A program made the translations under genes and the position numbers. Of a stretch of DNA of 64,000 nucleotides, positions 19,793 to 29,521 are shown one piece after another; position 1 is the first letter of the stretch; each line of letters opens with the position of its first letter. The notes below the pieces were generated by a model. That model was not told where the DNA came from, searched no databases, and was given only the letters and a program-made list of their open reading frames with translations. The stretch spans positions 500,486 to 564,485 of the forward strand of contig NZ_JACKUK010000016.1 of the NCBI RefSeq assembly GCF_025822765.1, read 5' to 3'. The DNA comes from Mycobacterium barrassiae (GTDB lineage Bacteria; Actinomycetota; Actinomycetes; Mycobacteriales; Mycobacteriaceae).

Positions 19793-20434
19793 ATGTCAGA
19801 ACCTCGCCGCCGGCTGTCGCCCGAGGATCGACGCAAAGAGCTGCTCGCACTGGGCGCCGAGGTGTTCGGACAACGCCCCTACGACGAGGTTCGCATCGAC
19901 GAGATCGCCGAGAAGGCGGGCGTGTCCCGCGCGTTGATGTATCACTACTTCCCCGACAAGCGGGCGTTCTTCGCCGCGGTGGTCAGCGCCGAGAGCGAAC
20001 GGCTCTTCGAAGCCACCAACGCACCGCTTCAACCCGGTCTGGGTCTGTTCGAGCAGGTGCGCGAGGGCGTCCTCGCCTACCTCCGCTACTACGAGGCCAA
20101 TCCCAACGTCGCATGGGCCGCCCACGTGGGCATCGGTCGCTCCGACCCCGTGCTGCGCGGCATCGAGGACGTCGACAACGACCGTCAGGCCGAACGCATC
20201 GTCCACGGTCTCGCCGGCGACCAGCTCGATGCCAAGGTCGAACGCGACCTGCGCATCGTCATCTATGGATGGCTGGCGTTCGTTCTCGAGATGTGCCGCC
20301 AGCGGATGCTCGATCCGTCGACCGACGTCAACACCGTCGCGGACGCGTGTACGCACGCCCTGTTCGACCTGGTCGCTCGGGTGCCGGGGATCCCGGAAGT
20401 GCTGTCGGAGGCCATCGCGGCCGCACGCCCCTGA
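19793..20434 (+). CDS. TetR-family regulator (Rv3295-like)
   Basis: 213-aa TetR regulator. The DNA-binding domain (about 10-60) reads RRKELLALGAEVFGQRPYDEVRIDEIAEKAGVSRALMYHYFPDK, split here in description: helix-turn-helix IDEIAEKAGVSRALMYHYF. The ligand-binding half (70-213) is mostly helical and lacks diagnostic residues. It lies 32 bases before lhr and may share a transcript. Divergent from the SRPBCC gene; a palindrome in the gap may be its operator. Confidence 0.92.
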   Translation: MSEPRRRLSPEDRRKELLALGAEVFGQRPYDEVRIDEIAEKAGVSRALMYHYFPDKRAFFAAVVSAESERLFEATNAPLQPGLGLFEQVREGVLAYLRYYEANPNVAWAAHVGIGRSDPVLRGIEDVDNDRQAERIVHGLAGDQLDAKVERDLRIVIYGWLAFVLEMCRQRMLDPSTDVNTVADACTHALFDLVARVPGIPEVLSEAIAAARP

Positions 20435-20466
20435 AATATGTCGGTGCCCTCCGGCACGATGGCTGA

Positions 20467-23400
20467 ATGAGCACCGCCGCGCTCGCCCGCTTCAGCCCAC
20501 TGACCCGTCAGTGGTTCACGGGCACGTTCGCGGAGCCGACGCCGGCTCAGGAGCAGGCCTGGTCTGCCATCGCCGACGGCGACAACACGTTGGTCATCGC
20601 CCCCACCGGGTCCGGCAAGACGCTGGCCGCGTTTCTATGGGCCATCGACCGCCTCGTATCGTCGGAACCCCGGCCCGCAGGCGCAGGCACACGAGTGCTC
20701 TACGTTTCGCCGCTCAAGGCATTGGCCGTCGACGTCGAGCGCAACCTGCGGACGCCGTTGACCGGTATCGGCCGCCTCGCCGAGCGCAGCGGGACCGCCG
20801 CACCCGACATCTCTGTCGGCGTGCGCTCCGGTGACACCACCCCCGCCCGGCGCCGCGAGCTCATCACGCGGCCGCCCGACATCCTCATCACCACTCCCGA
20901 GTCGCTGTTTCTGATGCTCACCTCGGCGGCCCGCGAAACGCTGACCGAGGTGCAAACCGTCATCGTCGACGAGGTCCATGCCGTCGCCGGCACCAAGCGC
21001 GGGGCCCACCTGGCGCTTTCACTGGAGCGGCTCGACCAGCTTCTCAACAAGCCCGCCCAGCGCATCGGGCTGTCCGCGACGGTCCGGCCGCCCGAAGAGG
21101 TGGCGCGCTTCCTGTCTGGCCAGGCGCGCACCACCATCGTGTCGCCGCCTGCGGCGAAGACGTTCGACCTGTCCGTGACGGTGCCCGTTCCCGACATGGC
21201 CAACCTCGAGAACAACACCATCTGGCCCGACGTCGAGGAACGCATCGTCGATCTGATCGAGGCGCACAACAGCTCGATCGTCTTCGCCAATTCGCGGCGG
21301 CTGGCCGAACGACTCACCTCGCGCCTCAACGAGATTCACGCCGACCGCACCGGTGTCGAACTGTCCATGGAGCACAACCCGAAAGTGGGCGGCGGCTTCC
21401 CGGCGCAGTTGATGGCCAGCGGGGCGTCGTACGGCGCCCCGACACTGCTGGCCCGCGCGCATCACGGATCGGTGAGCAAGGAGCAGCGCGCGCAGGTCGA
21501 GGACGACCTCAAGAGCGGGCGACTCAAGGCAGTCGTCGCGACGTCCAGCCTGGAGTTGGGCATCGACATGGGCGCGGTCGATTTGGTGATCCAGGTCGAG
21601 GCGCCGCCTTCGGTGGCCAGCGGTCTGCAGCGCATCGGTCGCGCCGGTCACCAGGTCGGCGAGATCTCCCAGGGCGTGCTGCTTCCCAAGCATCGAACGG
21701 ATCTCATCGGGTGCGCGGTCACCGTCAAGCGGATGCTCGCCGGTGAGATCGAGACCATGCAGGTGCCTGCGAATCCTCTCGACGTGCTGGCGCAGCACAC
21801 CGTCGCGGCGTGCGCCCTCGAACCACTCGACGCCGACCGCTGGTTCGACGCGGTGCGGCGCAGCGCCCCGTTCGCGACGCTGCCGCGCAGCGCCTTCGAG
21901 GCGACGCTCGATCTGCTGTCGGGCAAGTACCCGTCGACCGAGTTCGCCGAACTGCGACCGCGTTTGGTGTACGACCGCGATGCCGGCACGCTCATCGCCC
22001 GCCCCGGCGCACAACGACTCGCGGTGACCTCCGGCGGGGCCATCCCCGACCGCGGTCTGTTCACCGTCTATCTGGCCACCGACTCCGAAAAGCCCTCGCG
22101 GGTAGGGGAACTCGACGAGGAGATGGTCTACGAGTCCCGTCCCGGCGATGTGATCTCGCTGGGTGCCACCAGCTGGCGCATCACCGAGATCACCCACGAT
22201 CGGGTGCTGGTCATTCCGGCGCCGGGACAGCCGGCCCGACTGCCGTTCTGGCGGGGCGACAGCGTGGGCAGGCCACCCGAGCTCGGCGCGGCAGTCGGCG
22301 CGTTCACCGGGGAGCTGGCTCAACTGGGCCGCGACGAATTCACCGAACGTTGCCGCGCAATGGGTTTCGACGAGTTCGCCTCGGACAACCTGTGGCAGCT
22401 GCTCGACGAGCAGCGCCAGGCCACCGGTGCGGTGCCGACGGACACGACGTTCGTGGTCGAGCGGTTCCGCGATGAGCTCGGCGACTGGCGGGTCATCCTG
22501 CACTCCCCCTACGGGCTCCGGGTACACGGACCACTTGCGCTAGCGGTATCGCGCAGGCTGCGGGAACGGTACGGCATCGACGAGAAGCCGACGGCCTCCG
22601 ACGACGGCATCATCGTGCGGCTGCCCGACACCGAGGACACGGCGCCTGGTGCAGACCTCTTCGTGTTCGACGCCGATGAGATCGAGCCCATCGTCACCGC
22701 GGAGGTCGGCGGCTCGGCGCTGTTCGCCTCACGATTCCGCGAATGTGCCGCGCGCGCTTTGCTTCTGCCGCGTCGGCATCCGGGTAAGCGCTCGCCGCTG
22801 TGGCATCAGCGTCAGCGCGCGGCACAGCTTCTCGACGTCGCCCGTAAGTACCCGGACTTCCCGATCGTGCTGGAGGCGGTGCGCGAATGCCTGCAGGACG
22901 TGTATGACGTGCCGGCGCTCACCGAGCTGATGCACCGGGTCGCGCAGCGGCGGCTGCGGGTGGTCGAGGTCGAGACTCAGACGCCCTCACCGTTCGCGGC
23001 CTCCCTGTTGTTCGGGTATGTGGGCGCGTTCATGTACGAGGGCGACAGCCCGCTGGCGGAGCGCCGCGCCGCAGCGCTGTCCCTGGACAGTGTGCTGCTG
23101 GCCGAGTTGCTCGGCCGCGTGGAGCTGCGCGAGCTACTCGATCCGCAAGTCATCGCGACGACCACGAGCCAGCTGCAGCACCTCAGCGAGGATCGCCGGG
23201 CGCGTGACGCCGAAGGCGTCGCCGACCTGCTGCGGGTGCTGGGTCCGCTGACCGAGGCGGAGATCGCCGAACGGTGCACCACCACCGACATCGGCGGTTG
23301 GCTCGACGGTCTGCGGGCCGCCAAACGAGTGCTGACGGTGTCGTTCGCCGACCAGGTGTGGTGGGTGGCCATCGAGGACATCGGCCTGCTGCGCGACGGC

Positions 23401-25035
23401 GTCGGGGTGGCCGTACCGGTCGGGGTGCCGACAGCCTTCACCGAAGCAGCCGACGATCCGCTGGGCGAACTGCTTGGTCGCTACGCCCGCACGCGCGGAC
23501 CGTTCACCAGCCACGACGCCGCCGCTCGATTCGGGCTCGGCCTGCGCGTGGCCGCCGACGTGCTGGGCCGAATGGCGATCGACGGCAAGCTGATTCGCGG
23601 CGAGTTCACCTCCGGAGCCGCCCCGGCGGCGACATCCAATACAGCAGCCGATTCCACCGAATGGTGCGACGCCGACGTGCTGAAGATCCTGCGCCGCCGG
23701 TCGCTGGCCGCGCTGCGGGCGCAGGTCGAGCCGGTCAGCACCGCCGCGTACGGCCGGTTCCTGCCCGCGTGGCAGCAGGTCGGCTCGACGCACAACGCAG
23801 GCGTCGACGGTCTAGCCCAGGTCATCGAGCAGCTGGCGGGCGTGCCGATACCGGCGTCCGCCGTCGAGCCGTTAGTATTCGGTCAGCGTGTCCGCGACTA
23901 TCAGCCCGCGATGCTCGACGAGCTGCTGGCATCGGGAGAGGTCACCTGGTCGGGTGCGGGCCAGATCGGCGGCGGCGACGGCTGGATCGCGTTCCACCAG
24001 GCCGACACAGCGCCGCTGACGCTCGCGCCGCCAGCCGAGATCGAGTTCACCGACACCCACCGCGCGATCATGGACACGCTCGGGCGAGGCGGCGCCTACT
24101 TCTTCCGTCAGCTGGCGGACAACCCGAACGACGAGCTGAAACAGGCGCTGTGGGAACTGATCTGGGCGGGCTGGGTCACCGGCGACACCTTCGCTCCGGT
24201 GCGGGCCCTGCTGTCGGGTCCCCGTCGATCAACGGGTCGTCATGGTGCTCCGGCGCACCGGCAGCGTCAGCGCGCGCCGCGGTTGAGCCGCTACAGCGTC
24301 GCGCACGCGCAGGCCCGCTCGTCCGATCCCACGGTCGCCGGCCGCTGGTCGGCGCTTCCGACCGCGGAGCCGGAATCCACTGTGCGCGCACACTTCCAGG
24401 CCGAATTGCTGCTCAACCGCCACGGTGTGCTGACCAAGGGGGCCGTCGCCGCGGAAGAGGTACCGGGCGGCTTCGCCATGCTGTACAAGGTGCTGACGGC
24501 GTTCGAGGACGCGGGTCGATGCCAGCGCGGGTACTTCGTGGAATCGCTGGGCGGCGCACAGTTCGCGGTGGCATCGACGGTCGACCGGCTGCGGTCCTAC
24601 CTCGACGGCGTCGACCCCGACCATCGCGAGTACCACGCGGTGGTGATGGCCGCCGCCGACCCGGCGAATCCCTATGGGGCGGCGCTGCCGTGGCCCACCC
24701 GCAGAGTCACTGAGGACGATGCCGCCGATGTCGCGCACCGTCCCGGCCGCAAGGCGGGCGCACTCGTGGCGGTCGTCGACGGCGAGTTGGTGTGGTTCGT
24801 CGAGCGCGGCGGGCGCTCGCTACTGACCTTCACTGACGACACCGAGGCCCACGTCGCGGCGGCCGCCGCACTCGCCGATCTGGTGAGCGCGGGCCGGGTA
24901 CAGGGATTCCTCATCGAGAAGGTCAACGGCGTCTCGGTGCTGGACCCGGGCAGCGACGGCCAGCGGGCCGCCGTCCAGGACGCCCTGATAGGCGCAGGCT
25001 TCGCGCGCACACCTCGGGGTCTGCGGCTGCGGTGA
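20467..25035 (+). CDS. lhr: ATP-dependent helicase Lhr (large helicase-related)
   Basis: Superfamily 2 DNA helicase of 1522 aa, a 3'-to-5' translocase prominent in mycobacterial DNA-damage responses. Motif I APTGSGKT (residues 45-52), motif II DEVH near 168, SAT-type motif GLSATVRP near 200, and motif VI QRIGRAGHQVGE near 390 are intact. The Lhr-core winged helix/beta-barrel follows, then the long C-terminal domain (about 860-1522) with tandem winged helices typical of full-length Lhr. The downstream nei glycosylase supports a repair role. Length and motifs show no truncation. Confidence 0.97.
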   Translation: MSTAALARFSPLTRQWFTGTFAEPTPAQEQAWSAIADGDNTLVIAPTGSGKTLAAFLWAIDRLVSSEPRPAGAGTRVLYVSPLKALAVDVERNLRTPLTGIGRLAERSGTAAPDISVGVRSGDTTPARRRELITRPPDILITTPESLFLMLTSAARETLTEVQTVIVDEVHAVAGTKRGAHLALSLERLDQLLNKPAQRIGLSATVRPPEEVARFLSGQARTTIVSPPAAKTFDLSVTVPVPDMANLENNTIWPDVEERIVDLIEAHNSSIVFANSRRLAERLTSRLNEIHADRTGVELSMEHNPKVGGGFPAQLMASGASYGAPTLLARAHHGSVSKEQRAQVEDDLKSGRLKAVVATSSLELGIDMGAVDLVIQVEAPPSVASGLQRIGRAGHQVGEISQGVLLPKHRTDLIGCAVTVKRMLAGEIETMQVPANPLDVLAQHTVAACALEPLDADRWFDAVRRSAPFATLPRSAFEATLDLLSGKYPSTEFAELRPRLVYDRDAGTLIARPGAQRLAVTSGGAIPDRGLFTVYLATDSEKPSRVGELDEEMVYESRPGDVISLGATSWRITEITHDRVLVIPAPGQPARLPFWRGDSVGRPPELGAAVGAFTGELAQLGRDEFTERCRAMGFDEFASDNLWQLLDEQRQATGAVPTDTTFVVERFRDELGDWRVILHSPYGLRVHGPLALAVSRRLRERYGIDEKPTASDDGIIVRLPDTEDTAPGADLFVFDADEIEPIVTAEVGGSALFASRFRECAARALLLPRRHPGKRSPLWHQRQRAAQLLDVARKYPDFPIVLEAVRECLQDVYDVPALTELMHRVAQRRLRVVEVETQTPSPFAASLLFGYVGAFMYEGDSPLAERRAAALSLDSVLLAELLGRVELRELLDPQVIATTTSQLQHLSEDRRARDAEGVADLLRVLGPLTEAEIAERCTTTDIGGWLDGLRAAKRVLTVSFADQVWWVAIEDIGLLRDGVGVAVPVGVPTAFTEAADDPLGELLGRYARTRGPFTSHDAAARFGLGLRVAADVLGRMAIDGKLIRGEFTSGAAPAATSNTAADSTEWCDADVLKILRRRSLAALRAQVEPVSTAAYGRFLPAWQQVGSTHNAGVDGLAQVIEQLAGVPIPASAVEPLVFGQRVRDYQPAMLDELLASGEVTWSGAGQIGGGDGWIAFHQADTAPLTLAPPAEIEFTDTHRAIMDTLGRGGAYFFRQLADNPNDELKQALWELIWAGWVTGDTFAPVRALLSGPRRSTGRHGAPAHRQRQRAPRLSRYSVAHAQARSSDPTVAGRWSALPTAEPESTVRAHFQAELLLNRHGVLTKGAVAAEEVPGGFAMLYKVLTAFEDAGRCQRGYFVESLGGAQFAVASTVDRLRSYLDGVDPDHREYHAVVMAAADPANPYGAALPWPTRRVTEDDAADVAHRPGRKAGALVAVVDGELVWFVERGGRSLLTFTDDTEAHVAAAAALADLVSAGRVQGFLIEKVNGVSVLDPGSDGQRAAVQDALIGAGFARTPRGLRLR

Positions 25036-25057
25036 CGGGACGCCTACAGTTCGAGGT

Positions 25058-26011
25058 ATGCCTCTGCGCACAGCTCTGACGGCGATGTTCGGGATCGAGC
25101 ATCCGGTCGTACTGGCACCGATGGGAGGCGTCGCGGGTGGGGCGCTGGCCGCCGCCGTGTCCGAGGGCGGCGGTCTCGGGCTGATCGGAGCCGGGAGCGG
25201 CAACGAGCGATGGCTCGACCGTGAATGCAGCATCGCGAAGGCAGCCACCAATAAGCCGTGGGGCATCGGATTCCTGACCTGGGGTGTGACCCCCCAAGTG
25301 CTCGAAGCGGCGATCGAGCAGTCTCCGTCGGCGATCATGCTGTCGTTTGGTGACCCGGAACCGTTCGCCGAATCGATCTCGGCGGCGGGCATTCCGCTGA
25401 TGGCGCAGGTCTGCTCGCTGGACGAGGCCAAGCGCGCGCTGGACGTCGGGGCGGACGTGGTTGTGGCACAAGGCATGGAGGCCGGCGGCCACGGTGGTGG
25501 CCGCGCCACGTTGCCGTTCGTGCCTGCGGTCGTCGACATCGCGGGCGCGACGCCGGTTCTGGCGGCGGGCGGTATCGCCGACGGTCGCGGTCTCGCTGCG
25601 GCGCTGGTGCTCGGCGCCGCGGGCGCGATGCTCGGAACCCGCTTCGAAGCCACCCCCGAAGCGCTTCTGGACGCCGACGAGGTCAAGGCGATCCTGGCGG
25701 CGGAAGCCAGTGACACCACTCGCGGCAGGGCCGTCGACGTCGCTGCCGACGCGGATTGGCCGGCGCAATATCCGGCGCGAACGCTGCGCAACCGGTTCAT
25801 CGATGAGTGGCAGGACCGCGTCGACGAGCTCGACGATGCGGTGCGGCAGGAGTACCGCGCCGCGGTCGAACGACGCGATTATGACTATGTGCCGATCTGG
25901 GCGGGTGAAGCCGTCGACCTGATCGGCGAACCGGAAAGCGCGAGCATCCTGGTCGCCCGGATCGCGGAGCAGGCGGAGCGGGCGCTCGCCGTCGCGGGTA
26001 AACATGCCTGA
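25058..26011 (+). CDS. nitronate monooxygenase (2-nitropropane dioxygenase family)
   Basis: FMN-dependent TIM-barrel enzyme of 317 aa that oxidises alkyl nitronates such as propionate 3-nitronate; some relatives are enoyl-ACP reductases. Signature pieces: [20 protein letters not shown] at the N-terminus, [11 protein letters not shown] near residue 140, and [23 protein letters not shown] (phosphate-binding loop) near 170-192. It starts 22 bases after lhr and overlaps nei by eight bases, so it is probably cotranscribed, though a link to DNA repair is not obvious. Confidence 0.9.
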   Translation: MPLRTALTAMFGIEHPVVLAPMGGVAGGALAAAVSEGGGLGLIGAGSGNERWLDRECSIAKAATNKPWGIGFLTWGVTPQVLEAAIEQSPSAIMLSFGDPEPFAESISAAGIPLMAQVCSLDEAKRALDVGADVVVAQGMEAGGHGGGRATLPFVPAVVDIAGATPVLAAGGIADGRGLAAALVLGAAGAMLGTRFEATPEALLDADEVKAILAAEASDTTRGRAVDVAADADWPAQYPARTLRNRFIDEWQDRVDELDDAVRQEYRAAVERRDYDYVPIWAGEAVDLIGEPESASILVARIAEQAERALAVAGKHA

Positions 26012-26765
26012 AGGCGACACCGTCTGGCACACCGCGGCCCGACTACGTGAGGCGCTGGAAGGAAAGACGCTGACACGCTGCGATATTCGCGTCCCTAAGT
26101 ACGCGACGGTCGATTTGTCAGGACAGGTCGTCGACGAGGTGCTCAGCCGCGGTAAGCACCTCTTCATCCGCGTCGGGGAGGCCAGCATCCACTCCCACCT
26201 GAAGATGGACGGCAGCTGGAAGGTCAACCCGGTCAACAGGCCCAGCCGCGCAGGGCACCGCATTCGAATCGTCCTGGAAACAGCCGATGTTCAGGCGGCG
26301 GGTATCGACCTCGGCGTGCTGGAGGTCCTGCCGCGCGCCGACGACATGGACGTCGTCGCACACCTCGGTCCAGACCTGTTGGGGGCGGACTGGGAGCCGC
26401 GCACCGCAGCGGCCAACCTCACCGCCGACGCCGACCGGCCGCTCGCCGAGACGCTGCTCGACCAACGCGTACTCGCTGGTGTCGGCAACGTGTATGCGAA
26501 TGAGTTGTGTTTCGTCTTCGGCCACCTGCCGACAGCGCCGGTCAGGGACGTCCGCGATCCGCTGCGCTTGGTTCAGCGAGCACGCGACATGTTGTGGCTC
26601 AACAGATCACGAACCAACCGCACCACCACCGGCGACACCCGACGCGGGCAGCAGGTATGGGTCTACGGCCGCGCCGGTGAACCGTGCCGCCGCTGCGGTA
26701 CGCCGATCAAGTCGGACAACACCGGCGAACGCATCAGCTTCTGGTGCCCGAACTGTCAGACCTAG
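26004..26765 (+). CDS. nei: endonuclease VIII-like DNA glycosylase (Nei)
   Basis: Fpg/Nei-family base-excision glycosylase and AP lyase of 253 aa. The catalytic N-terminus [11 protein letters not shown] gives Pro2 and Glu3; the H2TH region includes [17 protein letters not shown] near 155. A C-terminal zinc finger has C-x2-C (CRRC) and C-x2-C (CPNC). It removes oxidised pyrimidines. It sits after lhr, forming a repair neighbourhood like Rv3296-Rv3297. The stop overlaps the convergent cupin gene end by four bases. Confidence 0.95.
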   Translation: MPEGDTVWHTAARLREALEGKTLTRCDIRVPKYATVDLSGQVVDEVLSRGKHLFIRVGEASIHSHLKMDGSWKVNPVNRPSRAGHRIRIVLETADVQAAGIDLGVLEVLPRADDMDVVAHLGPDLLGADWEPRTAAANLTADADRPLAETLLDQRVLAGVGNVYANELCFVFGHLPTAPVRDVRDPLRLVQRARDMLWLNRSRTNRTTTGDTRRGQQVWVYGRAGEPCRRCGTPIKSDNTGERISFWCPNCQT

Positions 26766-27127
26766 CCGTCGTAGTAGTCGTTGCCGCGGGAGAACTCGAC
26801 GAACGTGCACGCCTGCTCGCCCACGGTCCAGGCATCGTGTCCGGGCGGTAGCAGCATCACGTCCCCGGCCGAGAACACCTCTTCCGAGCCGTCGGCCATC
26901 CGCACCGCCAGTGCACCACTCGTGACGACCGCGACGTGTGGAAGCTCGCACAGTTCGGTGCCCGCGTACTCCTTCAGGTCGCTGGACCATCGGGCGCCGG
27001 TGTCGAAGGTCACCTGTGTCACCGACACCCCGTTGAGCACGGCGGTGCGTTTGGAGATCAGACCGTGGACGTCGCTTTCGATATCGGCGAAGCGGGCCTT
27101 CTGCATGGCGGGGTGGTAGTCGACCAT
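26762..27127 (-). CDS. cupin-fold protein
   Basis: 121-aa single-domain cupin. The barrel shows [38 protein letters not shown] in pieces: the usual first-motif HxH is reduced to a single His (LPHVAVV), and the second motif is [10 protein letters not shown] with one His. Thus metal binding may be partial and an enzymatic role is uncertain. It is monocistronic; the next minus-strand gene upstream is desA3, ended by a long terminator. Confidence 0.75.
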   Translation of the reverse strand: MVDYHPAMQKARFADIESDVHGLISKRTAVLNGVSVTQVTFDTGARWSSDLKEYAGTELCELPHVAVVTSGALAVRMADGSEEVFSAGDVMLLPPGHDAWTVGEQACTFVEFSRGNDYYDG

Positions 27128-27186
27128 TCGGCGATTGATATCACGCGCGCCGCGCGCCGACCAGAGTAAAACTCAGGGCGAGCCCT

Positions 27187-27251
27187 TCGCCGAGAGTACG
27201 GTTGTTGACGGATTTCGCCCAATTTTCGTGCAACAACCGTACTCTCGGCGA
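27187..27251. terminator. perfect 21-bp palindrome downstream of desA3
   Basis: A left arm (27187-27207, beginning TCGCCGAGAGTAC) pairs perfectly over 21 bp with the right arm (27231-27251, ending GTACTCTCGGCGA); the loop is 23 bases. It lies nine bases past the desA3 stop (27261 on the minus strand) and before the cupin promoter. Among the strongest intergenic hairpins in the window. Confidence 0.8.
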
Positions 27252-27260
27252 GCTTGAGCG

Positions 27261-28361
27261 TTAGGGAAGCGCCAGCTTGACGATCTTGCGCACCACCGTG
27301 CCGAACTGGTGCAGCAGCGGGCCCTTGTTGTACGGGATGCCGTAGCGGCGGCAGATATCCTGCACCTCCGGCGCGATCTCGGCATGGCGATGTGCCGGGA
27401 TGTCGGGGAACAGATGGTGCTCGATCTGGAATGACAGATTTCCGCTCAGGATGTGAAAGAGTCTGCCGCCGGTCAGGTTCGCCGACCCGAGGATCTGGCG
27501 GAAGTACCACTGGCCGCGCGTCTCGGCCTTGGTCTCCTCGACCGAGAACTCCTGGACGTCCTCCGGGAAGTGGCCGCAGAAGATGATCATGTACGACCAG
27601 ACGTTGCGCATCAGGTTGGCGGTCATGTTGCCCGCGAACACCCACGGCGCAAAGGGGCCGGCCAGTAGCGGGAAAGCCACATAGTCCTTGAGCGTCTGCC
27701 GCTTGGTCTTACGCCAGATGCCTTCCAGGATCTCGCGCTTGTCCGCGATCGAGATCTCCCCGGCGGTGATCCGCTCGGTTTCCAGTTCGTGCAGCGCGAC
27801 GCCGTATTGGAACAGCACCATCAGCAGGAACGCATACACCGGATTGCCGAGGAAGTACGGACGCCACTTCTGGTCTTCGCTCATCCGCAGAATGCCGTAG
27901 CCCACGTCGCGGTCCATGCCCACGATGTTCGTGTACGTGTGGTGCATGAAGTTGTGCGAGTGCCGCCACTGGTCGGCCGGGCACGCGGTGTCCCACTCAA
28001 AGTTCTTGCTCGACAGCGCAGGATCACCCGTCCAGTCGTACTGGCCGTGCATGACGTTGTGGCCGATCTCCATGTTGTCGAGGATCTTCGACAACCCCAG
28101 CATCGCGGTGCCCGCGAGCCAGAACGGCGGGAAGATGCCGCCGAACAGCAGCGCCCGGCCGGCAACCTCTAAACCGCGCTGCGCCTTGACAATTCGACGG
28201 ATGTAGGTGGTGTCGCGCTCGCCGAGATCGGCGATGACCCGCTCCTTGAGCGCGTCGAGTTCACGGCCGAACGCGTCCGCCTGCTCGGGGGTCATCGTCA
28301 CGGTCTTGCCCGCGACGGTCTTGCTGATGGTCTGCGGTTGTGTGCCGACAGCAGTGGTCAT
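27261..28361 (-). CDS. desA3: stearoyl-CoA-type delta-9 fatty acid desaturase DesA3
   Basis: Membrane fatty acid desaturase of 366 aa, inserting a cis double bond into stearoyl-CoA to make oleate. Three histidine boxes hold the di-iron centre: HNVMHGQ (101-106), HSHNFMHH (134-141) and QIEHHLFPDIPAHRH near 320-335. Hydrophobic stretches (about 68-92, 170-185, 215-240) give the expected membrane topology. ATG 28361 follows GAAGGAG at good spacing, 18 bases after the reductase gene. With the reductase it forms the two-component desaturase known in M. tuberculosis as Rv3229c/Rv3230c. Confidence 0.95.
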   Translation of the reverse strand: MTTAVGTQPQTISKTVAGKTVTMTPEQADAFGRELDALKERVIADLGERDTTYIRRIVKAQRGLEVAGRALLFGGIFPPFWLAGTAMLGLSKILDNMEIGHNVMHGQYDWTGDPALSSKNFEWDTACPADQWRHSHNFMHHTYTNIVGMDRDVGYGILRMSEDQKWRPYFLGNPVYAFLLMVLFQYGVALHELETERITAGEISIADKREILEGIWRKTKRQTLKDYVAFPLLAGPFAPWVFAGNMTANLMRNVWSYMIIFCGHFPEDVQEFSVEETKAETRGQWYFRQILGSANLTGGRLFHILSGNLSFQIEHHLFPDIPAHRHAEIAPEVQDICRRYGIPYNKGPLLHQFGTVVRKIVKLALP

Positions 28362-28379
28362 CTCGATGACTCCTTCGTG

Positions 28380-29447
28380 TTAGAGCGCCAGGTCGACGTC
28401 GCCGACGGGAACGGACACGCAGATCTGCACGTCCTCCTCGTCGGTCGTCGACACCGCGCCGGTGATCAGGTTGCGCACCGCACCGCGGGTCTTGCGGCGG
28501 GTGCAGCTGTGGCAGATGCCCATTCGGCATCCGCTCTCCGGGTTCAGGCCTGCGGCCTCGGCCTGCTCCAGCAGGGGTCTGCCGTCGTCGACGATGTCGA
28601 CGGCCGTGTCGGTGAATGCCACTCGGCCGCCGGAGGATTCGGCCGGGACGGTGAAGACCGGAGGGACGAAGCTTTCCGACTTCGCGCCGGGAAGGTGGGC
28701 ACGCACCGCGTCGACGAGCGCCGGCGGCCCGCACACGTAGGTGTCCGTGTCAGGTCCGGGGTCTACGACCCTAAGGTGTTCGGCGTCGAAATGTCCGGTG
28801 AGGTCGCCACCGCCGCCGCGGGTGTAGCCGTGCAGCACCCGCACACCCGCCATCGCCGACAGCTCGTCGGCGTAGCAGGCCTCCTCGCGGGTGCGTGCGT
28901 AGTGGATGAACGTGATCTCGCGGTCGGCGCCCTCCGCCCGGAGGGTACGCAGCATCGACATCACGGGCGTGATGCCGCTGCCGCCTGAGATGAACAGGAT
29001 GCGGCGCGACCGAACGGCGGGCATGACGAAGTCACCGCCGACCGAATCGAGGCCGACCACCATGCCCGGCCGGGCGTGGCGATTGAGGTACGTCGAAACC
29101 AGGCCGCCGTCGTGGTGGCCGATGGTCAGCTCGATGTACGGGGACCCCTCGGCACTGGCCGGCGAATATGACCGAGTGCGACGGCGGCCGTCGATCTCGA
29201 CGGTGAGGTTGATGTGCTGTCCGGCCGAAAAACCGGTGAACGCCTGATTCGGCTCGAGGGTGAGGGTGACGCTGCGCGGGGTCTGCCTGCGCACGGCGAT
29301 CACCTTCGCGCGAGGGTCGCGCTCGGTCCATGTCGGTTCGACTAGCTCGGTGTACCGGTCGACGCCGTGCGGGCCGGTGAGTAGGTCGACCAGCGGCGAC
29401 CGCAGGACCTTTCCCCGCCATCCTCGTGTCAAAGTTTGGGTGAACAT
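28380..29447 (-). CDS. desaturase electron-transfer flavoprotein (ferredoxin reductase with C-terminal 2Fe-2S)
   Basis: 355-aa class IA-like oxidoreductase passing electrons from NADPH to DesA3. Domains: FAD-binding barrel (about 45-145; RTRSYSPASAEG is the flavin motif), NAD(P)-binding domain (about 150-255; ISGGSGITPVMSMLR), and a C-terminal plant-type 2Fe-2S domain (about 270-355) with CRMGICHSC plus a later Cys. Corresponds to Rv3230c. Its ATG at 29447 lies inside an 18-bp palindrome that probably serves as operator for the divergent TetR gene. Confidence 0.94.
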   Translation of the reverse strand: MFTQTLTRGWRGKVLRSPLVDLLTGPHGVDRYTELVEPTWTERDPRAKVIAVRRQTPRSVTLTLEPNQAFTGFSAGQHINLTVEIDGRRRTRSYSPASAEGSPYIELTIGHHDGGLVSTYLNRHARPGMVVGLDSVGGDFVMPAVRSRRILFISGGSGITPVMSMLRTLRAEGADREITFIHYARTREEACYADELSAMAGVRVLHGYTRGGGGDLTGHFDAEHLRVVDPGPDTDTYVCGPPALVDAVRAHLPGAKSESFVPPVFTVPAESSGGRVAFTDTAVDIVDDGRPLLEQAEAAGLNPESGCRMGICHSCTRRKTRGAVRNLITGAVSTTDEEDVQICVSVPVGDVDLAL

Positions 29448-29456
29448 GTGTACACC
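29439..29456. promoter_or_regulatory. DesT/FabR-like operator over the reductase start codon
   Basis: GGTGAACATGTGTACACC is an 18-bp near-perfect palindrome (7 of 9 paired positions). It covers the reductase ATG and lies 70 bases from the TetR start. The GTGAAC half-site recurs at the TetR start codon. Confidence 0.6.
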
Positions 29457-29508
29457 GTGCGACGCCTACTAGATCGGCGTCAACAGATTTACCCAGGTTG
29501 TGGTAGGT

Positions 29509-29521
29509 TTCACAAAGTGAA
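29509..29521. promoter_or_regulatory. second palindrome at the TetR start codon
   Basis: TTCACAAAGTGAA, a perfect 5-bp inverted repeat with a 3-base spacer, includes the GTG start (29517) of the TetR gene. A plausible autoregulatory site. Confidence 0.45.
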
